This document shows, piece by piece, positions 8,600-16,765 of a stretch of 64,000 nt of DNA. Origin of the DNA: Angelakisella sp. (GTDB lineage Bacteria > Bacillota > Clostridia > Oscillospirales > Ruminococcaceae); the NCBI GenBank assembly GCA_020025195.1, contig JAHHSN010000006.1, positions 6,979 through 70,978 on the forward strand, read 5' to 3'. Under the pieces are notes generated by a model. That model was not told the origin of the DNA, did no database searches, and saw only the letters and a list, made by a program, of their open reading frames with translations. Every line of letters begins with the position of its first letter. Positions within the stretch are counted from its first letter, which is position 1. Made by a program: the position numbers and the translations under genes.

Positions 8600-9568
8600 T
8601 TATCCTCCGATCGAGTTCATTTTGTCAGGATCTCCGACGCCGCGGTCTTCAAAGTGGTGCCGGAGGGGTTTTCTCAGAATGGCGTCCGACAGGACCTTTT
8701 TCAGCTCCTCATCGTCTGCGCCGCCCCGCAGGAGGGGAAGCAGCTCCACGCCGTCGGGGTGATTGAGGCAGAGCTTTAGAAAGCCGGAGGAGGTGAGCCG
8801 CACCCGGTTGCAGCTGGCGCAGAAGGGATGGGTGAGGGCGGTGATAAAACCGATATGTCCTTTGAAGCCCTCAAAGGAGACATAGGAGGCGGGACCGTTG
8901 CCGAGCGCCTCGGAGCAGGGAATGGAGGGGCCGAACCGCTCCTCCAGAGAGGTGAGAATCTCAGAGAAGGGGATGCCGGAAAACTGCTTTCCGCAGCCGA
9001 TGGGCATGAGTTCGATCATCCGGACCTGCAGGTCATGGTCCCGCGCGAGGGCGGCGAGATCGGGAAGCTCGTCCTCATTGACGCCGCGCAGCGGCACGCA
9101 GTTGAGCTTGACGGGGAGCCCCAGCTCCATCGCCTTGCGGATGGCGGCTTCGGTCTCATCAATGTGGTCAAAGCGGGTGATATCGGCATAGCGGTCCCGT
9201 TTCAGGCTGTCGATGCTGAAGGTGACGGCGTCCAGCCCCGCGGCGACCAGCTCCTCTGCCATGGGGGCAAAGAGCACGCCGTTGGTGGTGAGGGTGATCT
9301 GTTTGATGCCGGGGATGGCCTTTATATCCCGGATAAGCCCTGCGATCCCGTGACGGACCAGCGGTTCTCCGCCGGTGAGCTTGATTTTGCGGATGCCCAG
9401 CGAGGCAAACACCCGGCAAATACGTAAAATTTCCTCAAAGGTGAGGACGTTTTCATGCGGGATCCACTCCACGCCGTCTTTCGGCATACAGTAGATACAG
9501 CGAAGATTACAGCGGTCTGTGACCGAAATGCGGAGATAATCGATCTCGCGCCCAAAGTTGTCCAGCAT
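8600..9568 (-). CDS. moaA: GTP 3',8-cyclase (radical SAM, molybdopterin synthesis)
   Basis: 322 aa. The N-terminal radical SAM cluster motif CxxxCxxC is seen in TDRCNLRCIYCMP, the GGEP motif in KLTGGEPL, and the C-terminal second 4Fe-4S cluster Cys residues in FCASCNRVR plus a later LCL. It ends with the GG pair needed for activity (NSIGG). It converts GTP to 3',8-cyclo-GTP, which MoaC then processes. The start codon overlaps the moaC stop, so the two are translationally coupled. Confidence 0.96.
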   Translation of the reverse strand: MLDNFGREIDYLRISVTDRCNLRCIYCMPKDGVEWIPHENVLTFEEILRICRVFASLGIRKIKLTGGEPLVRHGIAGLIRDIKAIPGIKQITLTTNGVLFAPMAEELVAAGLDAVTFSIDSLKRDRYADITRFDHIDETEAAIRKAMELGLPVKLNCVPLRGVNEDELPDLAALARDHDLQVRMIELMPIGCGKQFSGIPFSEILTSLEERFGPSIPCSEALGNGPASYVSFEGFKGHIGFITALTHPFCASCNRVRLTSSGFLKLCLNHPDGVELLPLLRGGADDEELKKVLSDAILRKPLRHHFEDRGVGDPDKMNSIGG

Positions 9569-10050
9569 CAGGGTTCCTCCCGTTCATAAACGCCGCTCTT
9601 TCCGCCGCTCTTGTGGAGGAGGCAGACCTCGCTCATCACCATGGAGCGGTCCACGGCCTTGCACATATCGTAAATGGTGAGCAGCGCCACCGAAACCCCG
9701 GTGAGCGCTTCCATCTCCACACCGGTCTGGCTGGCAACCACAGCGGTGCAGATGGCTTCCACCTTTTGTTCCTCCGGGTAGAGCTTAAATTCCACGCTGC
9801 AGTGGGTCAGCCCGATGGGGTGACACATCGGGATAAGAAGCGCAGTGCGTTTGGCGGCCATGATGCCCGCCACCTGCGCGACGCCGAGCACGTTGCCCTT
9901 GCGGCCGTTTCCTTTTTCGGTCGCCTCATAGGCCGCGGCGTTCATATGAATAAAGCCGTGCGCGACCGCGCGGCGTTCGGTTACCGCCTTGGCAGAAACG
10001 TCTACCATGACGGCATTGCCGTTTTCGTCAAAATGATTGAGTCCGTTCAT
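9568..10050 (-). CDS. moaC: Cyclic pyranopterin monophosphate synthase
   Basis: 160 aa, standard MoaC length. Typical motifs are MVDVSAKAVTERRAVA near the N-terminus, the KRTALLIPMCHPIGLT loop, the GVEMEALTGVSVALLTIYDMCKAVD core, and KSGGKSG near the end. It turns 3',8-cyclo-GTP into cPMP. First gene of the minus-strand moaC-moaA-mog operon. The bases upstream (10,051-10,130) show no recognisable molybdenum-cofactor riboswitch. Confidence 0.96.
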   Translation of the reverse strand: MNGLNHFDENGNAVMVDVSAKAVTERRAVAHGFIHMNAAAYEATEKGNGRKGNVLGVAQVAGIMAAKRTALLIPMCHPIGLTHCSVEFKLYPEEQKVEAICTAVVASQTGVEMEALTGVSVALLTIYDMCKAVDRSMVMSEVCLLHKSGGKSGVYEREEP

Positions 10051-10261
10051 GCGCTATCCTCCAAAAAGATACTCTCATCTATTATACGCTCATTTTGGAA
10101 GTCTGCAACCTCCGAAGGGGAAAATTGTCATAATATACAGGGAATTACTATCATTATAGCGGAAAGGGAGGGAACATGGAATACCCAAAACCGAAAAGGG
10201 AGAAATTGAAATCGGCTTTTTAGTCAAATGAGCGAAAAAGGGAGAAACAAGTCGGGGTTTG

Positions 10262-10290
10262 TTGACCGGGCCACCTTTCTGTGCTAGACT
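10262..10290 (+). promoter_or_regulatory. Sigma-A type promoter of the GNAT gene
   Basis: TTGACC at 10262-10267 and TAGACT at 10285-10290 with a 17-base spacer, 40 bases before the GNAT start. The rest of 10,051-10,261 contains no supported gene. Confidence 0.55.
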
Positions 10291-10329
10291 GATGCGTATC
10301 GCTTGGATACCTTTGAGGGAGGTTATAAA

Positions 10330-10827
10330 ATGCTGACGATCCGAAAAACGAGAGAAGAAGATCTCCCGATGATCCTGAAAATCTATGAAAACGCGCGGCT
10401 TTTCATGCGCCAGAGCGGCAACCCCGATCAGTGGGGCGACAGCTACCCGCCGGAGGAGATGCTCCGGGAGGATATCGCGAAGGGGCAGAGTTATCTCTGC
10501 ATGGAAGGCGAGGAGCCGCTTACGGTTTTCTGCTACTTTGTGGGGGAGGATGACTCCTACCGCCGCATCTCGAATGGCACGTGGCTGAATGAGGAGCCCT
10601 ATGGCGTCCTGCACCGCGTGGCCTCCGCTCACCGCCACCGCGGCGCCGCCTCCTACTGCATGAGCTGGTGCATGGAGCAGCACCCCAACCTTCGGGTGGA
10701 TACCCACCGGGACAATCTCCCGATGCAGCGCTGTCTGGAGGCAAACGGCTTCACCTATTGCGGCGTCATCTATCTGGAGGACGGCTCCGAGCGCCTCGCC
10801 TATCAGAAGGTGGAAAAGAAGGAATAA
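10330..10827 (+). CDS. GNAT family N-acetyltransferase
   Basis: 165 aa starting at ATG 10330, which follows GAGGGAGG at optimal distance; the in-frame TTG at 10303 has no RBS. It has the GNAT opening (MLTIRKTREEDLPMILKIYENA), a degenerate acetyl-CoA loop region (RVASAHRHRGAASYCMSWC), and the final-strand pattern 'DTHRDNLPMQRCLEANGFTYCG'. It probably acetylates a small molecule or a protein N-terminus. Monocistronic, bounded by its own promoter and a bidirectional terminator. Confidence 0.85.
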   Translation: MLTIRKTREEDLPMILKIYENARLFMRQSGNPDQWGDSYPPEEMLREDIAKGQSYLCMEGEEPLTVFCYFVGEDDSYRRISNGTWLNEEPYGVLHRVASAHRHRGAASYCMSWCMEQHPNLRVDTHRDNLPMQRCLEANGFTYCGVIYLEDGSERLAYQKVEKKE

Positions 10828-10860
10828 AAATAAGACCCGCGAAAGGCGGGCCTTTTTTTA
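10828..10860. terminator. Bidirectional terminator between convergent GNAT and MATE genes
   Basis: CCCGC-GAAA-GCGGG forms a stable hairpin with A-rich sequence on the left and seven T residues on the right, so it can serve both converging genes. Confidence 0.75.
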
Positions 10861-12192
10861 TCCGTATTGGTATTTGTTCCTGCCCCAGAGGAGGAAGGAA
10901 GCCGAGACAAGAAGCCCCAAGAACTCCGCGACGGGGACGGCGAACCAAACGCCCGCCTCTCCCCAGAAATAGGGAAGCAGGAGCAGGCTGCCCACCAGAA
11001 AGAGAAAGGTGCGGGACATCGAGATGAGGGCGGAAACGACCCCGTTGTTAAAGGCGGTAAAGAGCCCGGAGGAAAAGATGCTGATGCCCATAAAGAGAAA
11101 CTGGAGGGAATAGATCCCGAAGCCCTCCATGGCGAGGGTGTAGACCGGACTGCCCGCATCGGTAAAGATGGCAAGACTCCAGCGGATGGTCAGGTGGGAA
11201 AGCAGGAAGACCCCCAGAGAACAGGCAGAGACAAAGAGAAGTCCCAGCCGGACGATGCGCTTCAGCTGTTCTTCGTCCCCGGCGCCGTATTTATAGCTCA
11301 CGATGGGGGCGATGCCCATGGAAAAGCCCAAAAAGACGGCGCTGAACACAAACTGGAAGTAGCTGAGGATGGTGATGGCGGCAACGCCGTTTTCCGCCCA
11401 GTACCGCATGAAGATGATATTAAAGAGGAAGGTAGTGACCGCCGTCGCCACGTTGCTCACCATCTCCGAGGAGCCGTTCGCCGAGACGCGGAGCAGCGTC
11501 CTAAGACAGAGGCGAAAGCGGACAAAATGGAGCGTTCCCTTTTGGTAAAAGCCGAAATAGACAAGCCCGGCGACCGCGGTGACGCTGTATCCGATGCCGG
11601 TGGCGATGGCGGCACCCGCGATGCCTATGGCAAGCGGTCCCATCAGGAGGTAGTCGAGCACGATGTTGGCAAGGCCCCCCAGAACGGTGAGCCTCAGCCC
11701 CAGCCCGGGCTTCCCCGAGGTGACGAACAGAATCTGAAACAGCATCTGCAGGAACAGCATGGGGGAGAACCACAGAAGCACGCGGGCATAGATATAGCAG
11801 TCGGCCATCTGGGCGGGGCTGGTGCCGAGCAGCCGCAGCAGGGGCGGCAGATAGAGAAGCCCGAACACCATGGAGAGCACGCCGATGACCAGAGAGACCG
11901 CGGTGATGGCGGTAAAATCCTCCTTGGCCTCCTGCGAACGGCCCTGTCCCATTTTGAGCGCGATGACGGCGCTGCCGCCCGTTCCCAGCATGATGCCGAT
12001 GCCGTACTGCAGGCAGGTGACCGGATAGAACATATTGATGGCGGAAAGCGCCAGCTCTCCCTCAAACCGGGAGATGAACATCCCGTCCACAATGGTATAG
12101 AGGGACATGAACACCATCATGACCATATTGGGCAGAGCAAACCGAAGAATGGAGGAGGGGGTAAACTTTTGGGCAAGCGGGTTATGTTCCAT
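10858..12192 (-). CDS. MATE family efflux transporter
   Basis: About 444 aa, starting at the ATG encoding MEHNPLAQKF (a GAGGAG lies upstream). Twelve hydrophobic helices in two similar halves; the first opens with LPNMVMMVFMSLYTIVDGMFISRF, a classic MATE N-lobe. MATE proteins expel cationic drugs or metabolites using Na+ or H+ gradients. The start overlaps the 3' end of the upstream marR gene by 11 bases, so the pump and its likely regulator form one operon. Confidence 0.9.
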   Translation of the reverse strand: MEHNPLAQKFTPSSILRFALPNMVMMVFMSLYTIVDGMFISRFEGELALSAINMFYPVTCLQYGIGIMLGTGGSAVIALKMGQGRSQEAKEDFTAITAVSLVIGVLSMVFGLLYLPPLLRLLGTSPAQMADCYIYARVLLWFSPMLFLQMLFQILFVTSGKPGLGLRLTVLGGLANIVLDYLLMGPLAIGIAGAAIATGIGYSVTAVAGLVYFGFYQKGTLHFVRFRLCLRTLLRVSANGSSEMVSNVATAVTTFLFNIIFMRYWAENGVAAITILSYFQFVFSAVFLGFSMGIAPIVSYKYGAGDEEQLKRIVRLGLLFVSACSLGVFLLSHLTIRWSLAIFTDAGSPVYTLAMEGFGIYSLQFLFMGISIFSSGLFTAFNNGVVSALISMSRTFLFLVGSLLLLPYFWGEAGVWFAVPVAEFLGLLVSASFLLWGRNKYQYG

Positions 12193-12619
12193 CGTTTCGC
12201 ATCTCCTCTTCAAAAATATCGGCGAATTTCCGAAAGCTGTTCGCTAAGAGCTGACAGTTTTGTTCTCCAAACCGCTTTAGAACCCGTTCCTCCAGCCGCT
12301 CCGTTTCCTTCAGAAGGGCGGGGATCTCTTTTTCTCCCAGAGCGGTAAAGGTGACCAGCTTTTCCTTCTGGTTCCTCCCGGTGGTGAGTGTTACATAGCC
12401 TTTTTTCTGGAGTTCCTTGATGACCGTATGGACGGTCTGTTTGGGGAGGAGCCGCTCCTCGGTAATTTTCTTCTGGGTGCAGGGTGCGTTTCCCCACAGG
12501 GCAAACAGCACGATCAGAGTATAGTAGCTCATGCCGTGCCGCCGCGCCCAGTCGCTGTATAAAAGGTCGATTCTGCAGTTATAGGCCCAGATATCGTCCA
12601 TCACTTTTTTGCAGTCCAT
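12182..12619 (-). CDS. MarR family transcriptional regulator
   Basis: 145 aa with a winged-helix core: an HGMSYYTLIVLFAL helix, then KQTVHTVIKELQKKGYVTLTTG as the recognition helix and the start of the wing, then long dimerisation helices. First gene of a two-gene operon with a MATE pump. A perfect TTGAGT-17-TATAAT promoter lies upstream with palindromes inside and just after it, which suggests autorepression relieved by a pump substrate. Confidence 0.9.
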   Translation of the reverse strand: MDCKKVMDDIWAYNCRIDLLYSDWARRHGMSYYTLIVLFALWGNAPCTQKKITEERLLPKQTVHTVIKELQKKGYVTLTTGRNQKEKLVTFTALGEKEIPALLKETERLEERVLKRFGEQNCQLLANSFRKFADIFEEEMRNDGT

Positions 12620-12643
12620 CGGGGTTTCCTCCTTGCCCGGAAG

Positions 12644-12685
12644 CAGTTAGAACTGTATTATAGTACGAATTGCGACTAAACTCAA
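12644..12685 (-). promoter_or_regulatory. marR-MATE promoter with palindromic operator candidates
   Basis: On the minus strand: TTGAGT (12680-12685), a 17-base spacer, TATAAT (12657-12662). Inside the spacer lies TAGT-N3-AATT-N3-ACTA (12661-12678), a palindrome of MarR-site size. Just downstream lies CAGTT-N2-AACTG (12644-12655), a second perfect palindrome. Binding to either would block transcription. Confidence 0.6.
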
Positions 12686-12730
12686 GGAAAAACTAAGAAA
12701 AACGCGAATTTCCCCCGGGCTTTTCCGGCG

Positions 12731-12785
12731 AAAAAAAAGAAACCCCGCCTCAAACGGCGTCAGAGGGACGCCGCGGGGCGGGGAA
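12731..12785 (-). terminator. Terminator of the PAP2 gene
   Basis: CCCCGCC and GGCGGGG-type arms (12742-12783) enclose a second stem; on the minus strand the hairpin is followed by T-rich sequence, the complement of the A-run at 12731-12738. Confidence 0.65.
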
Positions 12786-12802
12786 AGCGCTTTCTGGGGG
12801 CT

Positions 12803-13489
12803 TTATTGGGGCACGGGAAGAGTTTCGTCTTCGGGGGCGGCTTCCGGCGTTTTCATGTGTTTTGCAATAATTCCGTAGATGACGCCATAGAGCAGGAGGC
12901 TGACAACCAGTCCCACGATCACGTCGAGGAAGGAATGCTGCTTGATGAACACCGTGGAAAGATTGATGAGAATGGTGAGCACGATGGTCCCGACCCGCAG
13001 CCATGGGGAGGAGAGCGCCTTGCTGTGGAAAACGGCATAACAGCACGCCATGGCGCCGACCACGTGCATACTGGGCAGCACGTTGGTGTTGGTATCCGCC
13101 TGATAGATGAGCCCTATGAGAAAGGTGAAAAAGTTTTCACGCGGGAACTCAGAGGGGCGCAGGTCCTGCCCATTGGGAAAGAGAACACAGATGAGCAGGC
13201 AAAGTCCAAAGCCGATCATCAGATGGTACATATAGAGCCGGAAATTGCGGTCGTCCTTAAAGAGGAGCAGAAGCCCGGTCGCAATGAGCATCAGATACCA
13301 GCTGCAATAGGAAAGTACAAAATATTCGCAGAAGGGGATGGCGTCGTCCAGCGGCATATAGGAAACCCAGTAGCCGGTGGTGGGGACAAGGCGCTCCACC
13401 AGAAAAAAGGTGATGAGGTAAGCGGGAACAAAGACGGCGGCAAGCGGCCAGGACTTGTTTTCCCGCAGAAAGGTTCGAATTTTTTCCAT
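12803..13489 (-). CDS. PAP2-superfamily integral membrane phosphatase-like protein
   Basis: 228 aa with about six hydrophobic segments. The PAP2 motifs appear in the second half: LPSMHVVGAM (the SxxxH core) and KQHSFLDVIVG (the final H-x3-D). Such proteins dephosphorylate lipid phosphates or transfer phospho-headgroups in the membrane; long-loop variants include inositolphosphotransferases. An RBS CAGGAG precedes the ATG. The phosphate-binding first motif (KxxxxxxRP) is not obvious, so the exact reaction is open. Confidence 0.8.
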   Translation of the reverse strand: MEKIRTFLRENKSWPLAAVFVPAYLITFFLVERLVPTTGYWVSYMPLDDAIPFCEYFVLSYCSWYLMLIATGLLLLFKDDRNFRLYMYHLMIGFGLCLLICVLFPNGQDLRPSEFPRENFFTFLIGLIYQADTNTNVLPSMHVVGAMACCYAVFHSKALSSPWLRVGTIVLTILINLSTVFIKQHSFLDVIVGLVVSLLLYGVIYGIIAKHMKTPEAAPEDETLPVPQ

Positions 13490-13669
13490 TACTTTCTCCT
13501 GTCGTGGTAATTGTGCTTACCATATTATTCTACTCATTTCGTTCGTGAAAGCAATAACCAATCTATGAACAATACATGAAATCCCCCTCCAACTATGGAA
13601 AAAGACGGAAGGGAAGGGGCGGCCGTGGCTGAAAAAAGGACATTCTTCCTTCTTTTGGGGCGGGAACGC

Positions 13670-13697
13670 TTGCAAATATTCTAAAATCCATTAGAAT
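13670..13697 (+). promoter_or_regulatory. Probable promoter of plsC
   Basis: TTGCAA (13670-13675) and TAGAAT (13692-13697) with a 16-base spacer. The rest of the interval 13,490-13,669 shows nothing recognisable. Confidence 0.45.
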
Positions 13698-13752
13698 GAG
13701 AAGAGAAATGATCCGGCGCTCCTCGGGGCGCATTAGGAAAGAAGGCGTTATC

Positions 13753-14577
13753 ATGCTCTTGATCGTACTGCTCCTCATCGGAATCGGAGGGGCTGTTTTG
13801 ACCTGTACCCATGCTGAACTCAGCGGGTGGGTCGGTATCCCGCTGGCGCTGGGCTATATGCTTGCCGCGACCCTTGTTTTTCTCATTCTGGTCGCACTGA
13901 TGTCTCTTTTCATCCGTACTGATCGTCCCGCAGACCGTAAAACCCGGTTTTTCCGCTGGGTGGTGAATAACGTACTGGGCGTGATGATGGTCTTTATGCG
14001 GGTGCGGGTCGAGGTGACCGGGCGGGAGAAAATTCCCACGGACGGACGCTTCCTGCTGGTCTGCAACCACCGTACCATCTTTGATCCGGTGCTCACCATG
14101 GTGGCACTCAGAAAATTTCAGATTTCCTTCATCTCCAAGAAGGAAAACTATAAGATTCCGGTGGTCGGCAAGCTGATGCACACCTGCTTCTGCCTGCCGC
14201 TGGACCGCGAAAGCCCCCGAGAGGCGGTCAAGACCATCAACGAGGCGGCGGAGCTTCTGGAGTCGGACGTGGTTTCCATCGGTATCTACCCGGAGGGCGG
14301 TACCAACCGCACCGAGGAGCCGCTTCTGTCCTTTAAAAACGGTGCCTTTAAGATCGCCCAAAAGGCAAAGGTGCCCATCGTGGTGACCACCATCCGCAAT
14401 ACCGAACGCATCCTCAAAAATGCCCCATGGCATTCCACCGTGGTGCGCCTTAAGGTGCTGGATGTTGTGCCGGCGGAGCGGGTACTGGAGTGCCAGACCA
14501 AGGAGCTTTCCGAGGAAATCTGGCCGATGATGGATGCGGACCTGCGTCTGCCTGTTCCGGAGGATCTCGCGAAATAA
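13753..14577 (+). CDS. plsC: 1-acyl-sn-glycerol-3-phosphate acyltransferase
   Basis: 274 aa from ATG 13753, which follows AGGAAAGAAGG; an earlier in-frame ATG at 13696 has no RBS. Two N-terminal hydrophobic helices are followed by the acyltransferase motifs: NHRTIFD (the NHx4D catalytic motif) and YPEGGTNR (EGxR-like substrate motif, here EGGTNR). It makes phosphatidic acid from lysophosphatidic acid at the membrane. Confidence 0.88.
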   Translation: MLLIVLLLIGIGGAVLTCTHAELSGWVGIPLALGYMLAATLVFLILVALMSLFIRTDRPADRKTRFFRWVVNNVLGVMMVFMRVRVEVTGREKIPTDGRFLLVCNHRTIFDPVLTMVALRKFQISFISKKENYKIPVVGKLMHTCFCLPLDRESPREAVKTINEAAELLESDVVSIGIYPEGGTNRTEEPLLSFKNGAFKIAQKAKVPIVVTTIRNTERILKNAPWHSTVVRLKVLDVVPAERVLECQTKELSEEIWPMMDADLRLPVPEDLAK

Positions 14578-14590
14578 TAAGTGATCTCTG

Positions 14591-14631
14591 TCCCCGTTTC
14601 TGCCCTTATGGGTCGGTGCGGGGCTTTTTTC
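14591..14631 (+). terminator. Terminator after plsC
   Basis: CCCCG ... CGGGG stem with an internal CCC/GGG pairing, followed by six T residues. Confidence 0.6.
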
Positions 14632-14759
14632 ATGGCAGGTGCGCCGAAAGACGGCCTTCGGGAGCGGAATTTGTTCCAAATGTCATAAGCTGCCGACTGA
14701 ATCCGCTTCTATGTTATGCAAATTAACAAAACCGTCCGCGCCAGATTGACAAATGAACG

Positions 14760-15062
14760 CCGTGCCGCTATCATAGGAGCAACAAGGCAATGATGAGAAT
14801 GAGTAGCCGCACAGTGCCCCAAAGAGAGTTGCCGGTTGGTGAGAGGCGCGGGAGAAACGGGTGGTGAAGCTGTCTCGGAGCTGCGCGCCGAAAGGGAGCT
14901 TCCCCGGTAGTCCGCGCTGGGATTCGCCCATTACAGCGGTAGGGTATTTTGCAGAAAGTACCTGTGAGGTCTGCATTGCGAGATGCAGGCGAAATAAGGT
15001 GGTACCACGAAGTTTACGGCTTTCGTCCTTATGTTTCGATGCAGGGACGAGGGCTTTTTTTA
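14760..15062 (+). promoter_or_regulatory. T-box riboswitch (probably alanine-specific) leader of the AGCS symporter
   Basis: A 300-base leader without a gene. The diagnostic antiterminator sequence AAGGTGGTACCACG is at 14996-15009. A terminator hairpin (CGTCC ... GGACG, 15024-15049) with a T-run follows. Stem I features upstream include GAGAGTTGCC and the GTGAAGCTGTC specifier region; the candidate specifier triplet is GCT (Ala) at 14869-14871. Uncharged tRNA-Ala would stabilise the antiterminator and turn on the transporter. The T-box call is secure; the specifier is inferred from position and from the downstream gene. Confidence 0.88.
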
Positions 15063-15124
15063 TACCCTTTTCCCTCCCTCCGACGAAAATGCGGGTCCCT
15101 CCGCGAGGAAAGGAAGAAGAAGAA

Positions 15125-16528
15125 ATGTTAGACACCATCGTAAAGATCAACAGCGCGGTCAACGGCTTTGTCTGGGGCATTCCCGCCATGGTCCTCATCA
15201 TCGGCGTGGGTCTCTATCTCAGCTGCCGCACCGGGTTCATCCAGTTCAGAAAGTTTGGCACCGTGTGGCGCAATACCCTCGGTAAGGTCTTCCGCAAGAC
15301 CGAAGCGGGAAAAGGTGCGGTTACCCCGTTTCAGGCGGTCTGCACGGCACTGGCCGCCACCGTTGGCACCGGCAACATTGCGGGCGTCGCGGGCGCCATC
15401 GCCATCGGCGGCCCCGGTGCGGTTTTCTGGATGTGGGTCTCTGCCTGTCTCGGTATGTGCACCAAGTATTCCGAGGTCACCCTCGCCGTCAAGTACCGTC
15501 AGAAGAACAAGCACGGCGACTGGGTCGGCGGCCCCATGTATTTCATCCAGAACGGACTTGGGGCCAACTGGAAATGGCTTGCTGTTATCTTCTCGATCTT
15601 CGGCCTGTTTACGGTATTCGGCACCGGCAACGCCACACAGGTCAATACCATCGTGACCGCCATCAACTCCGCCCTGATCAACTTTAACGTCATGGACGGC
15701 GCCAACAAGACCTTCAATCTCGTCCTCGGTATCATTCTTGCCATTGCCGTCATGATTATCCTGCTGGGCGGAATCAAGCGCATCGGGCGTGTGACCGAAA
15801 AGCTGGTTCCCTTCATGGCACTCATCTACATCGTGCTGGGACTTGGCGTGGTTGTCATTAACTACAAGTCGGTTCCCGCTGTCTTTGCCTCCATTTTTAC
15901 CGGCGCGTTCAATCCATCCGCTGTTACCGGCGGTGTGGTCGGCGGTATGTTCGTCGTGATGCAAAAGGGCGTCGCGCGCGGCATCTTCTCCAATGAGGCC
16001 GGTCTCGGCACCGCTTCTATCGCTCATGCCTCCGCAGAGGTGGATGAGCCGGTCCAGCAGGGTCTCTTTGGTGTGTTCGAGGTTTTTGCTGACACCATTG
16101 TGATCTGCACCCTGACCGCTCTCGTTATTCTTTGCAGCGGCGTCGGCGTCAATTACGGCGTTATGGCGGGCGCGGAGCTTACCATCAGCGGCTTCACCCA
16201 CACCTATGGCAGCTGGGTTTCCATCTTCACCGCCATTGCCCTCTGCTGCTTCGCTTTCTCCACTATCCTCGGCTGGGGACTCTACGGTTCCCGCTGCTGC
16301 GAGTACCTTTTCGGCGAGAAGGTCATCAAACCCTTCATGGTCATCTATGCGCTGGTCGCCATTATTGGTGCGACGATGGATCTCGGTTTCCTGTGGGATC
16401 TTGCTGAGACCTTTAACGGCCTTATGTCCATTCCGAACCTCATCGCGGTGGCCCTGCTTTCACCGGTCGTTATCAAGCTTACCAAGGAGTATTTCGCGAA
16501 GAAGCCCGGCGCGGCACTTAAAAAATAA
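15125..16528 (+). CDS. Alanine/glycine:cation symporter (AGCS) family protein
   Basis: 467 aa from ATG 15125 with AAAGGAAG upstream; the open frame to the left is T-box leader. Hallmarks are the N-terminal NGFVWGIPAMVLIIGVGLYLSCRTGFIQ segment, GTGNIAGVAGAIAIGGPGAVFWMW, and NEAGLGTASIAHA near residue 295. It imports alanine or glycine with Na+ or H+. Control by the T-box fits uptake on amino acid starvation. Confidence 0.95.
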   Translation: MLDTIVKINSAVNGFVWGIPAMVLIIGVGLYLSCRTGFIQFRKFGTVWRNTLGKVFRKTEAGKGAVTPFQAVCTALAATVGTGNIAGVAGAIAIGGPGAVFWMWVSACLGMCTKYSEVTLAVKYRQKNKHGDWVGGPMYFIQNGLGANWKWLAVIFSIFGLFTVFGTGNATQVNTIVTAINSALINFNVMDGANKTFNLVLGIILAIAVMIILLGGIKRIGRVTEKLVPFMALIYIVLGLGVVVINYKSVPAVFASIFTGAFNPSAVTGGVVGGMFVVMQKGVARGIFSNEAGLGTASIAHASAEVDEPVQQGLFGVFEVFADTIVICTLTALVILCSGVGVNYGVMAGAELTISGFTHTYGSWVSIFTAIALCCFAFSTILGWGLYGSRCCEYLFGEKVIKPFMVIYALVAIIGATMDLGFLWDLAETFNGLMSIPNLIAVALLSPVVIKLTKEYFAKKPGAALKK

Positions 16529-16555
16529 GGTACTCTGTTACAACTCTTATCGTAC

Positions 16556-16586
16556 CGGCTGCCCGCTTCGGCGGGCGGCTTTTCTT
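16556..16586 (+). terminator. Terminator after the AGCS symporter
   Basis: A GCTGCCCGC-TTCG-GCGGGCGGC hairpin followed by TTTTCTT. Confidence 0.8.
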
Positions 16587-16666
16587 GTTCATTGGAAAAA
16601 TTCAGAGCGGAAATTTGTCTATTTTGCTACTCCACTTTTGGCAGCTGTCCTTTAAGAGGGAACAAA

Positions 16667-16730
16667 CCCGATAATTGTTCCCGATAATCGAATAAAAGCC
16701 GTTGTATTATTCTAAGAATCACGCTATAAT
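16667..16730 (+). promoter_or_regulatory. Promoter of the Fec-type ABC operon, with direct repeats
   Basis: TTGTAT (16702-16707), 17 bases, TATAAT (16725-16730). Just upstream, CCCGATAAT occurs twice in direct orientation (16667-16675 and 16680-16688, 13-base period). The repeated GATAAT resembles Fur-family hexamers, but two spaced copies are not enough to name the regulator. Confidence 0.55.
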
Positions 16731-16765
16731 ATTGGTATTGCGATTGAATAAGGGGTAGAGCGGCT

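Noticed and set aside
10176..10223. 15-codon ORF (MEYPKPKREKLKSAF) upstream of the GNAT gene
   Set aside because: It has a purine-rich stretch before it and a possible promoter, but no conservation evidence, no attenuator hairpin and a separate good promoter lies closer to the GNAT gene.
10051..10330. Molybdenum-cofactor riboswitch before moaC
   Set aside because: The stretch upstream of moaC is too short and lacks the expected conserved structure as far as I can see by eye.
10867..12348. 493-codon plus-strand open frame opposite the MATE gene
   Set aside because: Highly charged and His/Asp/Gly-rich, with no family resemblance; the minus-strand MATE frame is unambiguous.
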